From NCBI GenBank assembly GCA_003255065.1, contig QAOA01000324.1, positions 17,409-81,408 on the forward strand: DNA of 64,000 nucleotides, written 5' to 3'. The first letter of the stretch is position 1. Every line of letters starts with the position of its first letter. Origin of the DNA: Cercis canadensis. Its lineage: Eukaryota > Streptophyta > Magnoliopsida > Fabales > Fabaceae. The notes under the pieces were generated by a model. It was not told the DNA's origin, ran no database searches, and saw only the letters and a program-made list of their open reading frames with translations. Of this stretch, positions 45,226 to 58,909 are shown piece by piece. The translations under genes were made by a program, and so were the position numbers.

Positions 45226-47001
45226 TTATGTCTGCTTTACATTACCAGTTGTTGAGGATGAAGATGCCTTGAAGGTTGCATGTGCTGTATTGAGTTTCGC
45301 CTCTTCAGGGTTTAAGCTATCTCTTTTAATCTTGGCGAGCAAACCTTGGAACCCACTAGAAGGCTCGTTTTGATTGACATCCTCTTGTTGTGGTTCAGAA
45401 TATTCTGGATACAGATCTAGAAGAGTTGGGGCCGTACCACCTCCACGACCGAATCTCACTACAAGAAAACAACTTATTTGTTACATCATAAAGCTAATGC
45501 TCTTAAAGTTTGTCACATCCTATGACTTTGGTGAATGTTATTCAATCTAATTGCTGGGATCCAAATCAACATAAACCATTCATCATATTTAATAGATTAG
45601 TTACGGAAATAAAAATGGAACTGACATGAAAGAACATTGATATGCCTAGGGTATCTGAAAATATAACACAACAAAAAAGGATCTTAACATTAACAGTGTT
45701 TACAAGTTAATTCCGACCCTTCCAAATTTATTCATATTCCCCAGCCACACTTAGAAAACAATGGCTTTAGAACTGTTTAGTAAACTGAGCTCAACTAGAT
45801 ATAATTTAGTTTTCATAAATTTTGGACAAGTTCCAATATCAAATATTATTTGGTAAGTTTTTTTAAACATTTCAAATCACACTTTCTTTTTTTATGTGTT
45901 AGAGATTCCCTTTACTATATGCAAGTAAAAGAAAAATATATAATTATTGAATTAATTTATAATTTTGTAAATGTAAATATAAATCTCAAAAGGTTGAGGT
46001 CCCAAAAAGATATATCTCCCAATAATGTTAAGATCCCATTTTAGAATTCACATATCTCAAACTGAAAAATCTAGCTCTATCTATGTAATGGTAAAAAAAA
46101 ATATAAATGCGTAAAATAATATGATATATGTTGTTTTTCTCCCATATACAAGCTTCAATAAACAAGAGTGATCTCAATCTTGAAAGTCTTGTAGCTGACG
46201 TACCAAAAACTAAATAAATAAATAACAGTTACCTGAGTTAAGTGCCTTTTGAGTGTGTGTAATAATATTACTAACTTACATGTGATAAAGCGTTTGAAGG
46301 GGAAGTGGTCACGATATACAGGAAAAATATATCTGGCAACTGTATTAGGGTACATGTATCCAGGGCCCAAATCAACTACACGAACTGCATAATCTGCAGG
46401 GAAGAACCACCGTCCCTTGATGAACCAAAGGCCTGAAATTGGCGAATCATAGCACACTATATACCATGGCATGTTTGATTTTAAATTTTCGAATTTCTGT
46501 CTTAACTCTTCGGTCCATTTCAACACAAATGGAACCCACACAATCTTGTAATAATCTTCTTCTTTTATTTTCTCGTACATACTATGAAGATGTGGCAACA
46601 CCCAAGTGGAGGATGATATATCTAAGTCTGAAATAAAGAATATGACAGCTTTCTCCTTTAGCACCTCTAAGTTAACCTGTTTACCACGGAAAAAAATTGT
46701 ATCTCAAACTAATATAAAACTTCCATTGGTTTTTAAAGCGCTCATTTTCAAATTAATTGTATACACTATCACTTCTCTTTTTTTTTTTTTTTTTTTTTTT
46801 CTTTCTCGAATAACAATGTTATTTCTTTTCTTTTCTTTTGCAAGAATTTCTATCAATTTCACGTAATATATATTTCAATTCATGCTATCCCATTTTGATC
46901 ACAATCCAAAGCACAATATGAATGGTTAGAGGGTTGTTCATTGAATTGCTGAAGCTCAACTAGTAATAGATGAAATTTATGACATACAATGATATGTATA
47001 C

Positions 47002-49650
47002 TGATAGAGAAAACCCCATCTAAGGTTTCGGCTAGGGTTTCCAAACCCTCTTTTAAAATTCAAACTATTGTCACACTATATTTAATTCATTCTTTATCTA
47101 GATTAATTCTTTTATTTATCCTTTATTCATTTTGAATATTTTGTAACCTTATAAATACAGTTACATACCATTCGGTCTCAGTGACCTAATTCCCATCACC
47201 TACTACAATGTTCCCCAACCTACCTCAAACTCTTCCCTAATGCCGCCCCCTCTATCCTTTCACTTCCTCATTTATCTCCCCATAAAAATAAAGACCCATC
47301 ACCCATATCCCGTACTGTCCCACATTACTCAAACTCTTCCTCCACTAACTCACTCTCCCAATCCAACTCTCCCTCTCCCTTACCGTGTCCCTTATCTTCT
47401 AATTCACAATCCCCACATACTCTTCCAATTAATTCCAACTCTTCCTCCATTAACTCACTCTCCCAATCCAACTCTCATTCTCCCTTACCGTCCCCCTTAT
47501 CCTCTAGTTCTCAATCCCCACATACTCTCCCAAATAATTCCAACTCTTCTTTCTCCAATCATAATAATACTTATTTTCAGATAATCCTCAGACTTTATCC
47601 TCTTTACCTTCACAATCACCCCTCTTCAAACCTTAACCAACTCTACCTCTTCACCCTTACCCCCTCTCCCACCGAACCCACCATCTCCCTCTCCTCCTCA
47701 TCTTGAAGTTGTTCTTCCTTTTCCCTCAAAAATAGTCCTGCTGAACACCCCCTCATCCCCCACTCAACTTCTAGCTGCCCCCTCAACCAACCCTAACCCT
47801 AATTTCCTCTCTTCCCCCTTTTCGGATCCCCTTTTCTCTTCCTCTCCCCCTCTAGCTGAATTACCTACCCCTCATACAAGAAAATAGTTACCCAATCCCA
47901 CAACAATATTTACAAGCCCAGAAAACTCTTCACTCTCCAAGCAACTAAATATCCCCTTCCCCCTTCCCTAGAACCCACATGTCTTTCTCAAGCCATTCAG
48001 TCTCATGATTGGCATCTTGCTATGTCCCATGAATTTGATGCATTACTCACTGGTACATGGTCTCTTGTTTCTCCACCTCCCAATGCCAATATCATTGGTT
48101 GTAAGTGGGTTTATCGTATCAAAAGAAAACCATATGGCACTATTGATAGGAACAAGGCTTGCCTCGTTGCCAAGGGTTATTCTAAACGCCCAGGCATTGA
48201 CTACAAAGAGACTTTTAGCCCTGTTGTTAAACCACAAACCATCAAGGCTGTCATCTCCATTGCTCTTTACAACCGGTGGTCCCTCAAGCACATGGATGTA
48301 AATAATGCCTTTTTATAAGACACTCTTGATGATGAAGTCTACATGGCTCAACCTCCAGGGCATGTTGATCCTTCTCACCCATCTCATGTGTGTGAGTTGC
48401 ATAAAGTCCTTTATGGCCTCAAACAAGCTCCAAGAGCTTGGTACCATGAATTGGCTCGGTTTCTCCTCTTTGATGTCTCCATGTTCATCTAGAACAAATT
48501 TGGTATTGTTGCTTACTTTCTTATCTATGTGGATGATTTATTACTTAATGGTAACTTTCTTGGATTTTTATCCTAATTTTGCAAGTAGCTTGCTACTAGA
48601 TTCTCACTTAAGGTTCTAGACACCCCAACCTATTTTCCTGGTGTCGAATTCCTTCCTCAAGACACTGGCATCTTTTTATCTCAGCACAAATACATCATAG
48701 ACCTACTGAAAAGATCCAAGATGTCTGGAGCCAAAGGGGCCACTTCCCCTATGTCTACATCTCTCTCTCTGAGTCTCATTGATGGATCTCCATCTACGGA
48801 TCCCACAGAATACAAAAGTCTCATTGGTGCATTACAATATCTCTCTTTAACCCACCTTGACATTGGCTATGCAGTGAACAAATTGTCTCAATTCATGCAC
48901 AAGTCAACTATCACGCATCTCACTGCCCTAAAAAGAGTACTCTAGTATCTTAAAACAACAATGTATTTTGGCCTTCACTTAAAAGGTAATAGTCCTCTTC
49001 AACTATTTGCCTACTCAAATGTTGATTAGGTAGTCAACCCCAATGATCGCACCTAGCACTAATGCCTTTTTCTGGTCCTAAAAAAAATAATGCAGTGTAG
49101 CTCGCTCTAGCACTAAAGCAGAATATCATCCTATAGCCTCAACCACTGCTAAACTTGCTTGGCTAACAAATCTGCTCAAGGAACTTGGCATCCACCTGAC
49201 TACCACGCCTATCATCTACTGTGATAACATTGGAGTAACTTATGTGCAAATCCGGTCTTCCACTTTCGTATGAAACATAGGGAAAAAGTTCAAGCTAATC
49301 AACTCCAAGTGTCCCATGTTTCTACAAAGGACCAACTTCAGACATTCTCACCAAGCCACTGCCTTCGTCTACATTTACTCATCTTTGAGCCAAGATTGGC
49401 ATTCTTGGTGGGTCTGCCATCTTGCGGGAGCGTGATAGAGAAAACCCCATCTAGAGTTTCAGCTAGGGTTTCCAAACCCTCCTTTAAAATTCAAACTATT
49501 GTTACACTAGATTTATTTCAAACTTTATCTAGATTTAATTCTTTTATTTATCCTTTATTCATTTTGAATATTTTGTAACCTTATAAATACAATTACATAC
49601 ATCAATAAAACTACACATTTTTTCCATCTCTTTATCTTTCTCTATATATA
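47002..49650 (+). mobile_element. Ty1/Copia element in SEO-B intron 5 (fossil)
   Basis: The 5' LTR (47,002 to about 47,170, short) and 3' LTR (49,433 to about 49,650) both start TGATAGAGAAAACCCCATCT. Over their shared ~167 bases they are about 93% identical, pointing to an insertion some millions of years old. The interior keeps the Ser/Pro-rich pre-RT region (47,240-47,960), reverse transcriptase (48,022 on: GCKWVYRIKRKPYGTIDRNK) and RNase H-like sequence to 49,430. Gag, protease and integrase were not found, so it is internally deleted and broken. It is oriented opposite to the host gene. A possible 5-bp target duplication (TATAC) flanks it. Confidence 0.88.
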
Positions 49651-52401
49651 CATCAATTAAACTAAGATAATATTTGGTCATATGTGAATTCAACTAAAAG
49701 AAAACATTATAACACCTAAACTTGAAATTTTTAAACAAAAGTATTTTTTTTTTTTACTGAAATATATATATTTAACCTAACCAAATTTTTACCGATACTA
49801 ACCTTGGACATAGTAGAACCATCAATCAATGAATGGCAACCATCTTTAGAGTACATAAAGCTCTTCATTAGCTCCGACATTTCAGCAGGAGTGCCACGTA
49901 GTTGTTCTTCAATGCCAAAAGCATCTTCAAAAACTGCAATGCGCTGCAAATGAGCCTCCATCTCCTCTACGGAAATCAATTAATAATAATTCTTAGAATA
50001 TATAGTGCAATATAAATTGAGAAAACTTCATTCAGTTTAAACTAATGATTGGATCGATGGTTGAAATTATTTAAAATTGAAGACCATGCATCCAAGTGAT
50101 AACAATAATTTTATATGAAATAAGCACACACAACACAACTAATTTAAGGATCTTTCAAAAAAGTTAAGTTTCTAGATTTGAATCCCTATCTTCTTTATCC
50201 CTAACTTAAAAAATTTAACTTTATCTATCTAACAAAATAATAATAAAGTCAATGTACCTATTAATGGTTTGCAAATTGTACAGTTGTGCTTGAGATCATT
50301 AAGAATGTGGTTAAGATTGGATATTAGGTGGGACAATTCCAATGCCACTTCCCTGTAAAACAAAACAAGCATTGAAAGAAACACACTAAAATCCAAATAT
50401 TAAAGGAAATACATCGAACTACAAGATTAAACAGTCCAATTAGCCTGTCTTGTATAGAGAAAGGGAAAACTATACCTGTATTCATCTGTACATATTCTAA
50501 TATACAAGTTGTCGGCACCAATTTGGCCATGATACAGGCAAATAGAAAAGAATCAGGGGAAAGAAAAAGCCTATTGACTAGCTTAAGTGATAACTGTCCA
50601 GAATTAATTGCAGTTAATGTGGAGATATGTACAAGGTAAATATCTCTTCATTTATGTCTAAAATCATACCTCATACTAATATTGTGAGATCTGATATTGT
50701 TTGGTTTAACATTCCTACGCTCTTCAATGTTTAAACACAATTAAATATGGGACTTTAGAAAGTTGGAAATAAACGAAACAATAACTTACCCATTGTGCAT
50801 GAGTAAAGTGATTTGAATGTAGCAAGCTACAACACTTAGAATTGCCCAATACGCAGACGTTGACAAGAGCTCTTCTTTGCTGTACTCTGTGTCGGACAGC
50901 AACGTTAAGTCAGAGATGTATTGAATCACTTCCAATGTGAGCTTGATGAGACTGTTAAGTTGATAAAGTGGTACTTGAAATTTCTCAAGGGGTGAGCCCA
51001 TAATGGAAACAGGGTTTTCCATCAAGTCTGCCATTGATGATGCTATTTCAGTTAATGGTTGGTTCTGACCATGAAGCAAGAACCCCAAGAACTCCAAAAA
51101 TTTGAAAACGAAACAACCCATGGTATTTACTGCCTTTGCATCCCATGATGAGCCTGATAGGAATTCAAGTAAATCAATTGACGCTTGTTGAACATCAACC
51201 TCATCAAGCATCTGCATAGCATTGTTTGCAGTCCTGTCCATCTGATAGTAGGTACAGCAGTAAGTAAACGTTTTGCACACTAGACATAAGAAGTGTTAAG
51301 AATCTATATCATCTTGAAAAGGTTAAGTGGCTCAAGTAAGGACCATGCAAGTGGGATTCATGAAACAATCATCTCTTGCCAACGTACTGAGCTTAGATAT
51401 GGTTAAAAACTTCACTGCATTTCGGTCCTCAAACGGAATAACACCAGTTACTCTCCTCCGATGCATGTATTCCTTCAAAAGTATAAAAGTTCAATGAAAA
51501 CTAGAACCAAGAAAATAAAGATTTATCTAAAACTTTATGTTTGATATGCAAGGTTAACACAATATTATGTCATAAAACGATAATTATATCAATAAAATTC
51601 ACATTCTATAAAAAGTTATTTGATTGTGTAATTGTTTCAAGTTCTGGACCAGTATCAATGAATTGCAACACATCTTTTAAAACTATATGTGATAAATAAC
51701 ATAACCAAAATAGATATAATTTATATCTCTCATTCGCATCAAAAAAGTTTAGAAGTTAACAAAATTTAACTAAACATATTCATCTCACACTCCTAAAAAT
51801 ATAAGATCATTTCAATTTCATATGCACATTTCCCCATAAAAATAATTTGAGTAGATACATTTGTTATTTAAACTTCAAGTAAATTCAATTAACTAAATTT
51901 GTTATACCATGTACGAGTGTGCAATTGTAAGTATGTAAAAGCCATAACTATGACATATAAAGCAATGAATGCAGGTATACGGAACATTGCTGGAAAACAA
52001 AATAAAAAATTTGTTTGCAGTATGCACCAGAAGAGTACGGATGCTAAAACAATGATGGTCTATAAATGCACTAAGTTCCGATAACGTTGAATTAAATCCC
52101 GAAAATAAGAGGTCTCTAACTCATTCCACTTTTCGCATACTTTGTTGTCCTGCATGAATCCATTTGAAAGTCAGATATGTCTAGGTTTGAAAAGATCAAT
52201 GACAATAAAAACAAAGATAGAACTGTATTCCTATACTTAGAATCTGGGATAAAAGCAAAAAGGTTTCATCAGTTTCAAGAAATAAATATTAGTTTGCTAT
52301 TCTCAACAAGAAATAAATAAGATTAGATCTCTATTAAAGAAAAAGTTTAGGTGGGTTTAATTAATACTTTCACTGATAAAAAGTATGAAGTATAATAAGA
52401 A

Positions 52402-52951
52402 GGCTTAATTGTAATTTTGGTCCTCCTATTTTAACCATTTGTACGTTTTGATCCCCCTTCTTTAAAAATGAACTATTAAGTCCCTCTATATTTATAAAAT
52501 GTACAAGTTTAGTTAATTTATTTTTAAGTCAAAATTCTTAGGTTTATTTCAAGGTATAAAGTTATCTAATTCATAATCCCACCGTTCAGATTGAAAAGCT
52601 ACGTCTTGTGAATTTTTCCATTAAATTTCAGCTCGATCTAACGGTTAAAAAGTCTAAATTTTCGGTTAGATGAAAACTTATGGTTTTCGTATTTTGGGTT
52701 GAGTTCCACCGTTAGATCGAGCTAAAATTTAGTGAGGAGGTTCACAAGATGTAACACTTCAATCTGAACGGTGAGATTATGAATCAGAGAACTTTACACC
52801 TTGAAATAAACCTAGGAATTTTGACTTAAAGATAAATGGACTAAACTTGTACATTTTATAAATATTGAGGGACTCAATAGTTCATTTTTAAAGAAAATGG
52901 ACCAAAACGTTCAAGTGGTTAAAATAGGGGGACCAAAATTGCAATTAAGCC
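52402..52951. mobile_element. MULE-type MITE, 550 bp, exact 9-bp target duplication
   Basis: The whole element is a long hairpin. Ends are GGCTTAATTGTAATTTTGGT and GGCTTAATTGCAATTTTGGT (inverted). Inner arms share CCACCGTTCAGATTG-like and GATCTAACGG words. The flanking TAATAAGAA is identical (52,393-52,401; 52,952-52,960). It lies in intron 1 of SEO gene B. No coding capacity, so non-autonomous. Confidence 0.92.
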
Positions 52952-53135
52952 TAATAAGAATACTAGGTACTATTCAACAGCATTGCTCTTTGTACAATAT
53001 GATTAAAATTACTGGTGTAGAGCTAGATGTCTATTTTAATGGGAGCAAGACGATTAGATTTACACATTTAGGAAAAACTGTGTGAGAGAGAGACACTTTT
53101 ATAAAATTATAAGGTTATTCAATTCTGTGAGTGTT

Positions 53136-53505
53136 AGGTATGTGCAGCTCCGCTGCAGTCCATTTTGCTCCAGTTTGCAGTAGTTTACGGCTGTTATTTT
53201 GCAACTTCAATAAAAGAAAATCAAACGGTTTATACATAACGACCTCAATAAAGAAGTTTCTTGTTTCACTTCAACTCTTTTCCTCGTCTCTCCCACTTCC
53301 GTTGATGAAATTGAAATATATGTTTCAATCTAACCAGAAATCATAGCAACAAAGAAGGCAAAGCTTTTGCCAAGAAACAGAAAGAAATGACAGCCCAAGA
53401 CTTCATTAGTTGGCTGTATAAACCTATTTCCTTTTATTGCGGTGGCAAAATAGCAGCAGTGAACTGCTGCAAACAGGAGCAGAATGAACTGCTACTCATC
53501 TATTG
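53136..53505. mobile_element. Possible MITE with GC-rich ends in SEO-B intron 1
   Basis: TGCAGCTCCGCTGCAG...TTTTGCTCC on the left and GCAGCAGTGAACTGCTGC...GGAGCAGAATGAACTGC on the right are imperfect inverted copies. Termini not resolved. Confidence 0.45.
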
Positions 53506-53946
53506 AAAGTATTTGTGATAAATTAACATAAGAGAACTAGGTCTAATTTACCACAATTTAAAAGTTATTTATAATATGTTGAAACTACAATGGAATTAAT
53601 AATAATACCTTTTTTTTAATAATTGATATTATCCATTTTGTTCAGCAGTTTGTAATTCCTTACCAGCAATATTGAATCAAGAAAATTGGTGGCAGGCTTG
53701 AGGATATGGCAAATGGAGACGAGAAGTGGATGACGAAGCACCGGTGCGTAACGTTTTCGATGCGTTTGCTGAACTTGGGTTTTGATATTCTCGTCGTTCA
53801 GTGTGGGAAGTTTCAGATCAACCAATCGAAACTTCTCGCTAGAACTTGAACTCACTGATGATTCACTGTTAGCCATCTAGATGCTCAAGCAAAGCAAGAT
53901 TGATTCAAAACTCTAATAATGTTTGGACACAAATCAGTTTGTGGTC

Positions 53947-53955
53947 CTATTTATG
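53947..53955 (-). promoter_or_regulatory. TATA-like element of SEO gene B
   Basis: CATAAATAG on the minus strand, 71 bases before the start codon. It is followed by CAAACTGATTT, a word also present at the matching place in gene A. Confidence 0.5.
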
Positions 53956-55481
53956 GCCTTCTGCCGAAGGAGATTTAAATTAAATAAAAGACGTAGCTTT
54001 CTGGGGACGTTTAAGAAGAAGTCAAGGTCTTTTTACTTTTCAAAAAAAAAAAAAAAAATTGGTGATTGAGATCAGGGTCTTTTATTATTGGGTGATTAAT
54101 TATGTCTTATTTTATATTACCACTTGTTAAGGCCATTCAGCTGAAGGAGATGTAAACTAAATAAAGAAGAGCAATGATATTTAATCAAACAAGGATGGTT
54201 AGATAAGACAAAATGATCTACGTCACAATAAATTTATCAAAAATAATTAATTAACTACCTAATATTTTTCACAAATAAAAGATTATCCCTTGCGGGGGGT
54301 GACGTCTACGAACATCACTAAACAACAATAACATCATAGGGTTTGAAAAACAAGAATAGGATGGAGATGGCCAAAACAAAAAGTAAAAACAACAACAGAT
54401 ACGAGGCGTATCTGGACGTGAGTGATTAAAAAACAAAAGTTAGTGGGACAACATTTCTTATGTCTTTTAATTAATTAGTTCTGTTTTTGGTAATTAGCCA
54501 AGGTCTTTCAGTATAGCTTTATGATATCTCTTTTCCATTGTCTTTCTTTTTGTCAATAACATAACCAAGTCCTGTTGGAAAGGTTTAAACCATTTAAGTT
54601 GCTATGAAGAGCCATAAATTTTCCATGTGAACCAAAATAATACTAATGAAGCCATTATATTTTCTCTTTGCAATAAACTAGATCGTGCTTGCTAGAAAAA
54701 CCATCGATGATGTTTAGTATTTAAGAAAAAAAAATTATTAAAGCAGTTATATATATAAGCCTATGATACAGATTTTATGAAAAATGTATTTTGCCAAACC
54801 ATCCTTCATGGGTTCGCTTCTTGAAAGACTAAGAGAAACATGCCAGTCCCTCCTATATTACTCTAAGTCTCTAATGGATGGAAGTCAGTCACAGCTTTTA
54901 TATACTTTGAAAGTAATACTCTAGGCTAATGAAAGGATAACACTAAATGTAACCTACTCAATATTACCTTTTCATTGGCCTAGAATAATATTCTTAGATA
55001 ATATAAGAATTTATCCTCTTTCATAGTTTTATATTGGGTCTACAATTGCATCAGTGATATTGGCTAAGGGTGTAATCAGTCCGGTTTCATCTGGTTTACA
55101 CCTCAAATAGACTACCAAATCAATCAAGACATTTCGGTTTGGTTTGGTTTGTTAAAAAAAATTCAAAACCGAACCGATCAAAATCTGTTTGATTCAGTTC
55201 GGTTGAACAATTTTCTTCTAAACTCTCTCTTTGCAGCCAGCATCAGTGCATTAATCCCATAACCCAAGAAGCATTGAAGAAGGAATCAAGTAGTAGCTAT
55301 AGAAAAATGCTCACTCTCTCCTAGGCATTAATAGGAGGTCAGCTCACACTTTCCCACAATGACAGAACCTATCTAAAATCTCACCTACTTAAACCCCCTA
55401 TTTAACTCCTATATGAGACATGTCTATGTGAATTACTTTAAAATCCTTGATTTTCACGCTCAACATTAGTAATGCAGTATA

Positions 55482-56088
55482 TGTTAGAAAAACAATAATT
55501 GAGACTAATTAGGTTGACTTTAAGACGTAAACAATTACACTATTTTGAGTGTAATATTACTTTTTTATAAAAGCATGTTACCTCAGAATACAACAAAACC
55601 CTCAAAAAACTCTCAATGGAAAAGTAAATTTTAATGTATTAAGGAGTTCCCTTTTATAGACTTGAAAAGACACAAATTGAACAAATGTGATTGGCCAGTA
55701 ATTAACAAACATGATTGTCTATTCAGAATATACACAACTATCTGTTTAAAATAGACACAACTATCTGTTCAAAATAGACACAAATGTCTATTCGAAACAG
55801 ACACAATTGTCTATTTGGGTTTACTAATAAACCAAACAGATATAACTTAATTATCTGTCATATGAACCGGGTCAAACTGACCCGTACCGGTCCAGTCCGG
55901 TTATTAAAACTGGACTTTAAAATAAGCATCTTTGACTTTCTAGGCTATTGAGCCTTAGCCTAATGGGCTTGTGCCCATTTATTTAAAGTTACTCTATAAC
56001 TTTAGTTTACCTTTATAAAGCCTTTTACATTATTAATTCAACCAATGTGAGACTTGGTTAAATAAACACCTTTACAAACTATTCAACA
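55482..56088. mobile_element. Probable solo LTR nested in the hAT element (fossil)
   Basis: Starts TGTTAGAAAAACAATAATTG and ends near GAGACTTGG...CAACA, an LTR-like wording. Flanks GTATA and GTACA are a near-match target duplication. No internal region is present. Orientation and family uncertain. Confidence 0.5.
55723..55820. repeat. 24-bp tandem repeat, four copies
   Basis: AATAGACACAACTATCTGTTC and variants repeat four times in a row, with more changes towards the right. Confidence 0.8.
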
Positions 56089-56727
56089 GTACAAGCAAAG
56101 TAAACTCAAATGTTTAAAAACACTTTGCATAATCTCATTGGAAAGGAAATAAGTTGAAGGTAATCATTCAAAATGATAATCATAAGGAATGAGAACACAA
56201 CATACAAAAACTTCTCCAACCTCCCAGAAAAATCTAATTAAATTAAAAAAAGATAAAAAATAAACACCCAAACCAAACTCAATATTCAAATCAAAACACA
56301 CACAGAAAGACGGGAAAAAAAAAGGAAAAGATAGCAGAAGATGATCTCGAGCGAGGAGAGGGAACAAAATAATCAGTTGAAACATATAAAGGTCGAAGTT
56401 CCTCAGTGTGGACAAAGAAGCAAACTCTTATGGAGCAACTAGTCCCGTCCTTGGAGACTTTCTCATTCTCCTTCTCTTTCTCTCTGGCTTCCCTCTCTTC
56501 TCTCTAACTTCACTTTCTTCTCTGTATCGAGTCCTCTCCCCTCTTCTCCTCTTTCTTCTTTTTTATCTCTTTTGATCTCTGTTCTACCCTCTCTGGCCAT
56601 ATCTCTTCTTCTCTTTGTGTTGTGTGTATGTGGGGGAGGGGATAGGTCCAAAGGAGATGTCTTGTTACTCCTGTTTACTGTGGAATGATGGAGATTGGAG
56701 AGGGTTCAGATGCAGAGTAAATTGGGT

Positions 56728-56901
56728 AGATTGCGGAGGAGAGGAGTGTTAGGGTTTTCAAAAAAATTTATTTAACCCCAATCAAAATGACATGGTTTTG
56801 AGGGTATTATAAATAGATTGCGGAGGAGAGGAGTGTTAGGGTTTTCAAAAAAATTTATTTAACCCCAATCAAAATGACGTAGTTTTGAGGGTATTATAAA
56901 T
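56728..56901. repeat. 87-bp tandem duplication
   Basis: Units 56,728-56,814 and 56,815-56,901 differ at about two bases (AGATTGCGGAGGAGAGGAG ... GGGTATTATAAAT). Confidence 0.93.
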
Positions 56902-57175
56902 AAAATTATAAAAAATACATATATATTTAGGGTTTGGTTCAATCTCGGTTTTTCTTCATGGAAACTAAGAATCAAACTGACCCCTCGATCGGTTTGGTTT
57001 GGTTTCTCTCCAGTTCGGTTCGGTTCGGTTCGATTGGTTTGGCTTAGACCCCCTAATATTGGCTACAAAATTGTTGTTGCTAGAATTTTCACAACCACAA
57101 TTTGTTGTTGCATTGAGGACTGTATCATCCGTAGTTTACACAATATGATTATATGGGCATGTTTTTCCTTATAGG

Positions 57176-57436
57176 TAGGGACGACAATTTGCCCTATACC
57201 GGATGGGGCCCCGTTACTTTTACCCGGTCGGGTACGGGTATGGGGATAGGGACAATTAATTTTATGGGGCCGGGTTTGGGGATGGGAAAGTCACTATTCA
57301 CCCACCCCGTCCTGTACTATACATATATATATATATGGCTGCGGGTTTTTTTGAATTTTTTTGGCAAAACAACATGGGGATGCCCTTTGGGGATGGGTCC
57401 AGGGATGGGGCATGGGGATGTCCTTCGGAGATGGTA
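57176..57436. mobile_element. hAT-type MITE, 261 bp, 8-bp target duplication
   Basis: CTTATAGG flanks both sides (57,168-57,175; 57,437-57,444). The element starts TAGGGACGACAATTTGCCC and ends ...GGAGATGGTA. The interior is GGGGATGGG-rich, a common plant MITE composition, with an (AT)n run at 57,320-57,334. Only the first two terminal bases match well, so the assignment rests mainly on the target duplication. Confidence 0.75.
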
Positions 57437-57444
57437 CTTATAGG

Positions 57445-58909
57445 ATAAATTTGCAAAGATACACAATTGTACTCATTTATAATGCGGCAGAATTTGAGTT
57501 TGATAAAAGAGTTATTATTTGAACTCCATTTTGAATTCCATTGGTCGTGGACAAGATAAAAAATTTTGACAAAAAATTGAATTGTGAAATATTGTGACAA
57601 AATATTAATTTTGTAATCAACTCGCTCACAGCAGACCAAGTGAAGATTGCTCGGATTCTGCTAGAGGTAAAAATGTAATAAATTCATCTAAATCATCCGA
57701 AATTTGAATCGTAGGGTCATAACAAAAAAAATTAAAAAAATAACAAAACATAGGGTCAGCATCAAGGCGGTAAGACTATCATTTTTCAATTGTTTTAGTT
57801 ATGTAAAATGGGACAATTATTAGTATTCTGTCACCAAGCGCTTTCAGAAGCAGTTATCCCAATTGATCAATAGTTTATTAAGAACCTTCATTTCTATCAA
57901 CATTTTTTCCTTTAGAAACAGCATTGCAAGGTCACAGGTCCTTCACGCTTGGCTGTATTTGACATATTTTAGTGTACTCACTCAAACTTTATTTTGCACT
58001 TAACAGTGTGCAACAATATTAATATCGAAAATCTTATTAAGAATATTTACCAGAACAAAATATTATTAAGAATGACTAAAGACAAGTTAGCACATTTTTT
58101 CCAAATTTGTCTAAATGGAGGGCTTTCTGCGCCCTAATCTTTGCCTTTTATTTAAATTAAACAAGTTGAAATTAGCAAAAAGATATGTTTAATACAAACT
58201 AAAAGTGCACCCTCATACAACATATAAGCCTATAAATGTTAGAAAAATAAAAGAGACAAATTAGATCACCTAACCATAATTAATTTTAGGTAGGTCATTA
58301 CCTACTAACCAATGGACATAATGTGTTTTTCAATTATTATTGCCTACTAAGTTGTGGTAATGACTGAGAGAAATTTTGAAAATCTAATAATAATTTGACT
58401 CATTCAAAAATTTATTTATTTTTATTTGGAGTGACAAAACTGAAATGATTTTCTGATTTTAGTGATTTAACAATAATTGTCTCAAAATTGAATGTGTTTG
58501 ATACTAGGATGAGGAGAGTGGATATCACTATTTTAAGGCAATTCTTGCCTCGTATATTTGATTCTAATGTATTTCCATGAGGTAAAGTGTGTTTTGGATG
58601 CAATGTCACCACGAGACAAAAACCCACTAGTTACATTGTTTATTCTCAAAATCTTGCACAAGAATATAACTCTATCTTTAACAAGAAATACCTGTGTACT
58701 CTCGGATAAATAGATGGAATAAAATTGAGAATATAATTTTCCTTTCTATCATTCATAGTCTTATGCTTTAAGAAAGAAATTAACAAGAGAGAGAAAAAAT
58801 AAATAAGAGAGAAATTTAAAGTCTTATTTAGAAAAATAAAAAAGGACAGCTAGCTATATAGCCGGGCAATTTCTAATTGACTTGCGGATCCCAATGGTCA
58901 TCCATGGAA
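57445..58909. other. Intergenic, no gene recognised
   Basis: AT-rich sequence between the hAT-type MITE and SEO gene C; the right end must include the gene's 3' UTR. Nothing else was supported. Confidence 0.5.

Larger units (their letters stand above)
45226..53876 (-). pseudogene. SEO-like gene B, seven exons, frameshift in exon 2
   Basis: Phloem SEO-family gene. Exons: 1 = 53,876-53,664; 2 = 52,149 to about 52,039; 3 = 51,241-50,790; 4 = 50,352-50,258; 5 = 49,966-49,803; 6 = 46,676-46,280; 7 = 45,458-45,226 (stop TAA). Exon 6 carries the thioredoxin-like part (VIFFISDLDIS, YYKIVWVPFVLKW, MPWYIVCYDSPISGLWF) and ends at HFPFKRFIT. Exon 7 encodes a short Ser/Gln-rich tail with EPSSGFQGLLAKIKR. 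The usual C-terminal SEO domain, with its Cys-rich end, is missing. Exon 2 has lost one base against gene C, giving an early stop, and its 3' part has diverged. Because exons 1 and 3 are both phase 0, skipping exon 2 would leave a 517-residue frame. Intron 5 contains a Copia element and intron 1 a MULE MITE. TATA-like CATAAATAG is at 53,955-53,947. Confidence 0.85.
55065..57055. mobile_element. hAT-type element, about 2.0 kb, 8-bp target duplication
   Basis: ATATTGGC flanks both sides (55,057-55,064; 57,056-57,063). The ends are TAAGGGTGTAATCAGTCCGG and, inverted, TAGGGGGTCTAAGCCAAACC, a hAT-like pattern. The subterminal regions are rich in CGGTTTGGTTTGG/CCGAACCGAACC. No transposase was seen, so non-autonomous. 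It carries a nested solo LTR and two tandem-repeat blocks. Confidence 0.85.

Noticed and set aside
45450-45465. CACTACAAGAAA, identical to a CACTA transposon end
   Set aside because: On the minus strand it is the TTTCTTGTAG acceptor of SEO-B exon 7; gene C has AACTACAAGAAA at the matching acceptor and no transposon structure is nearby.
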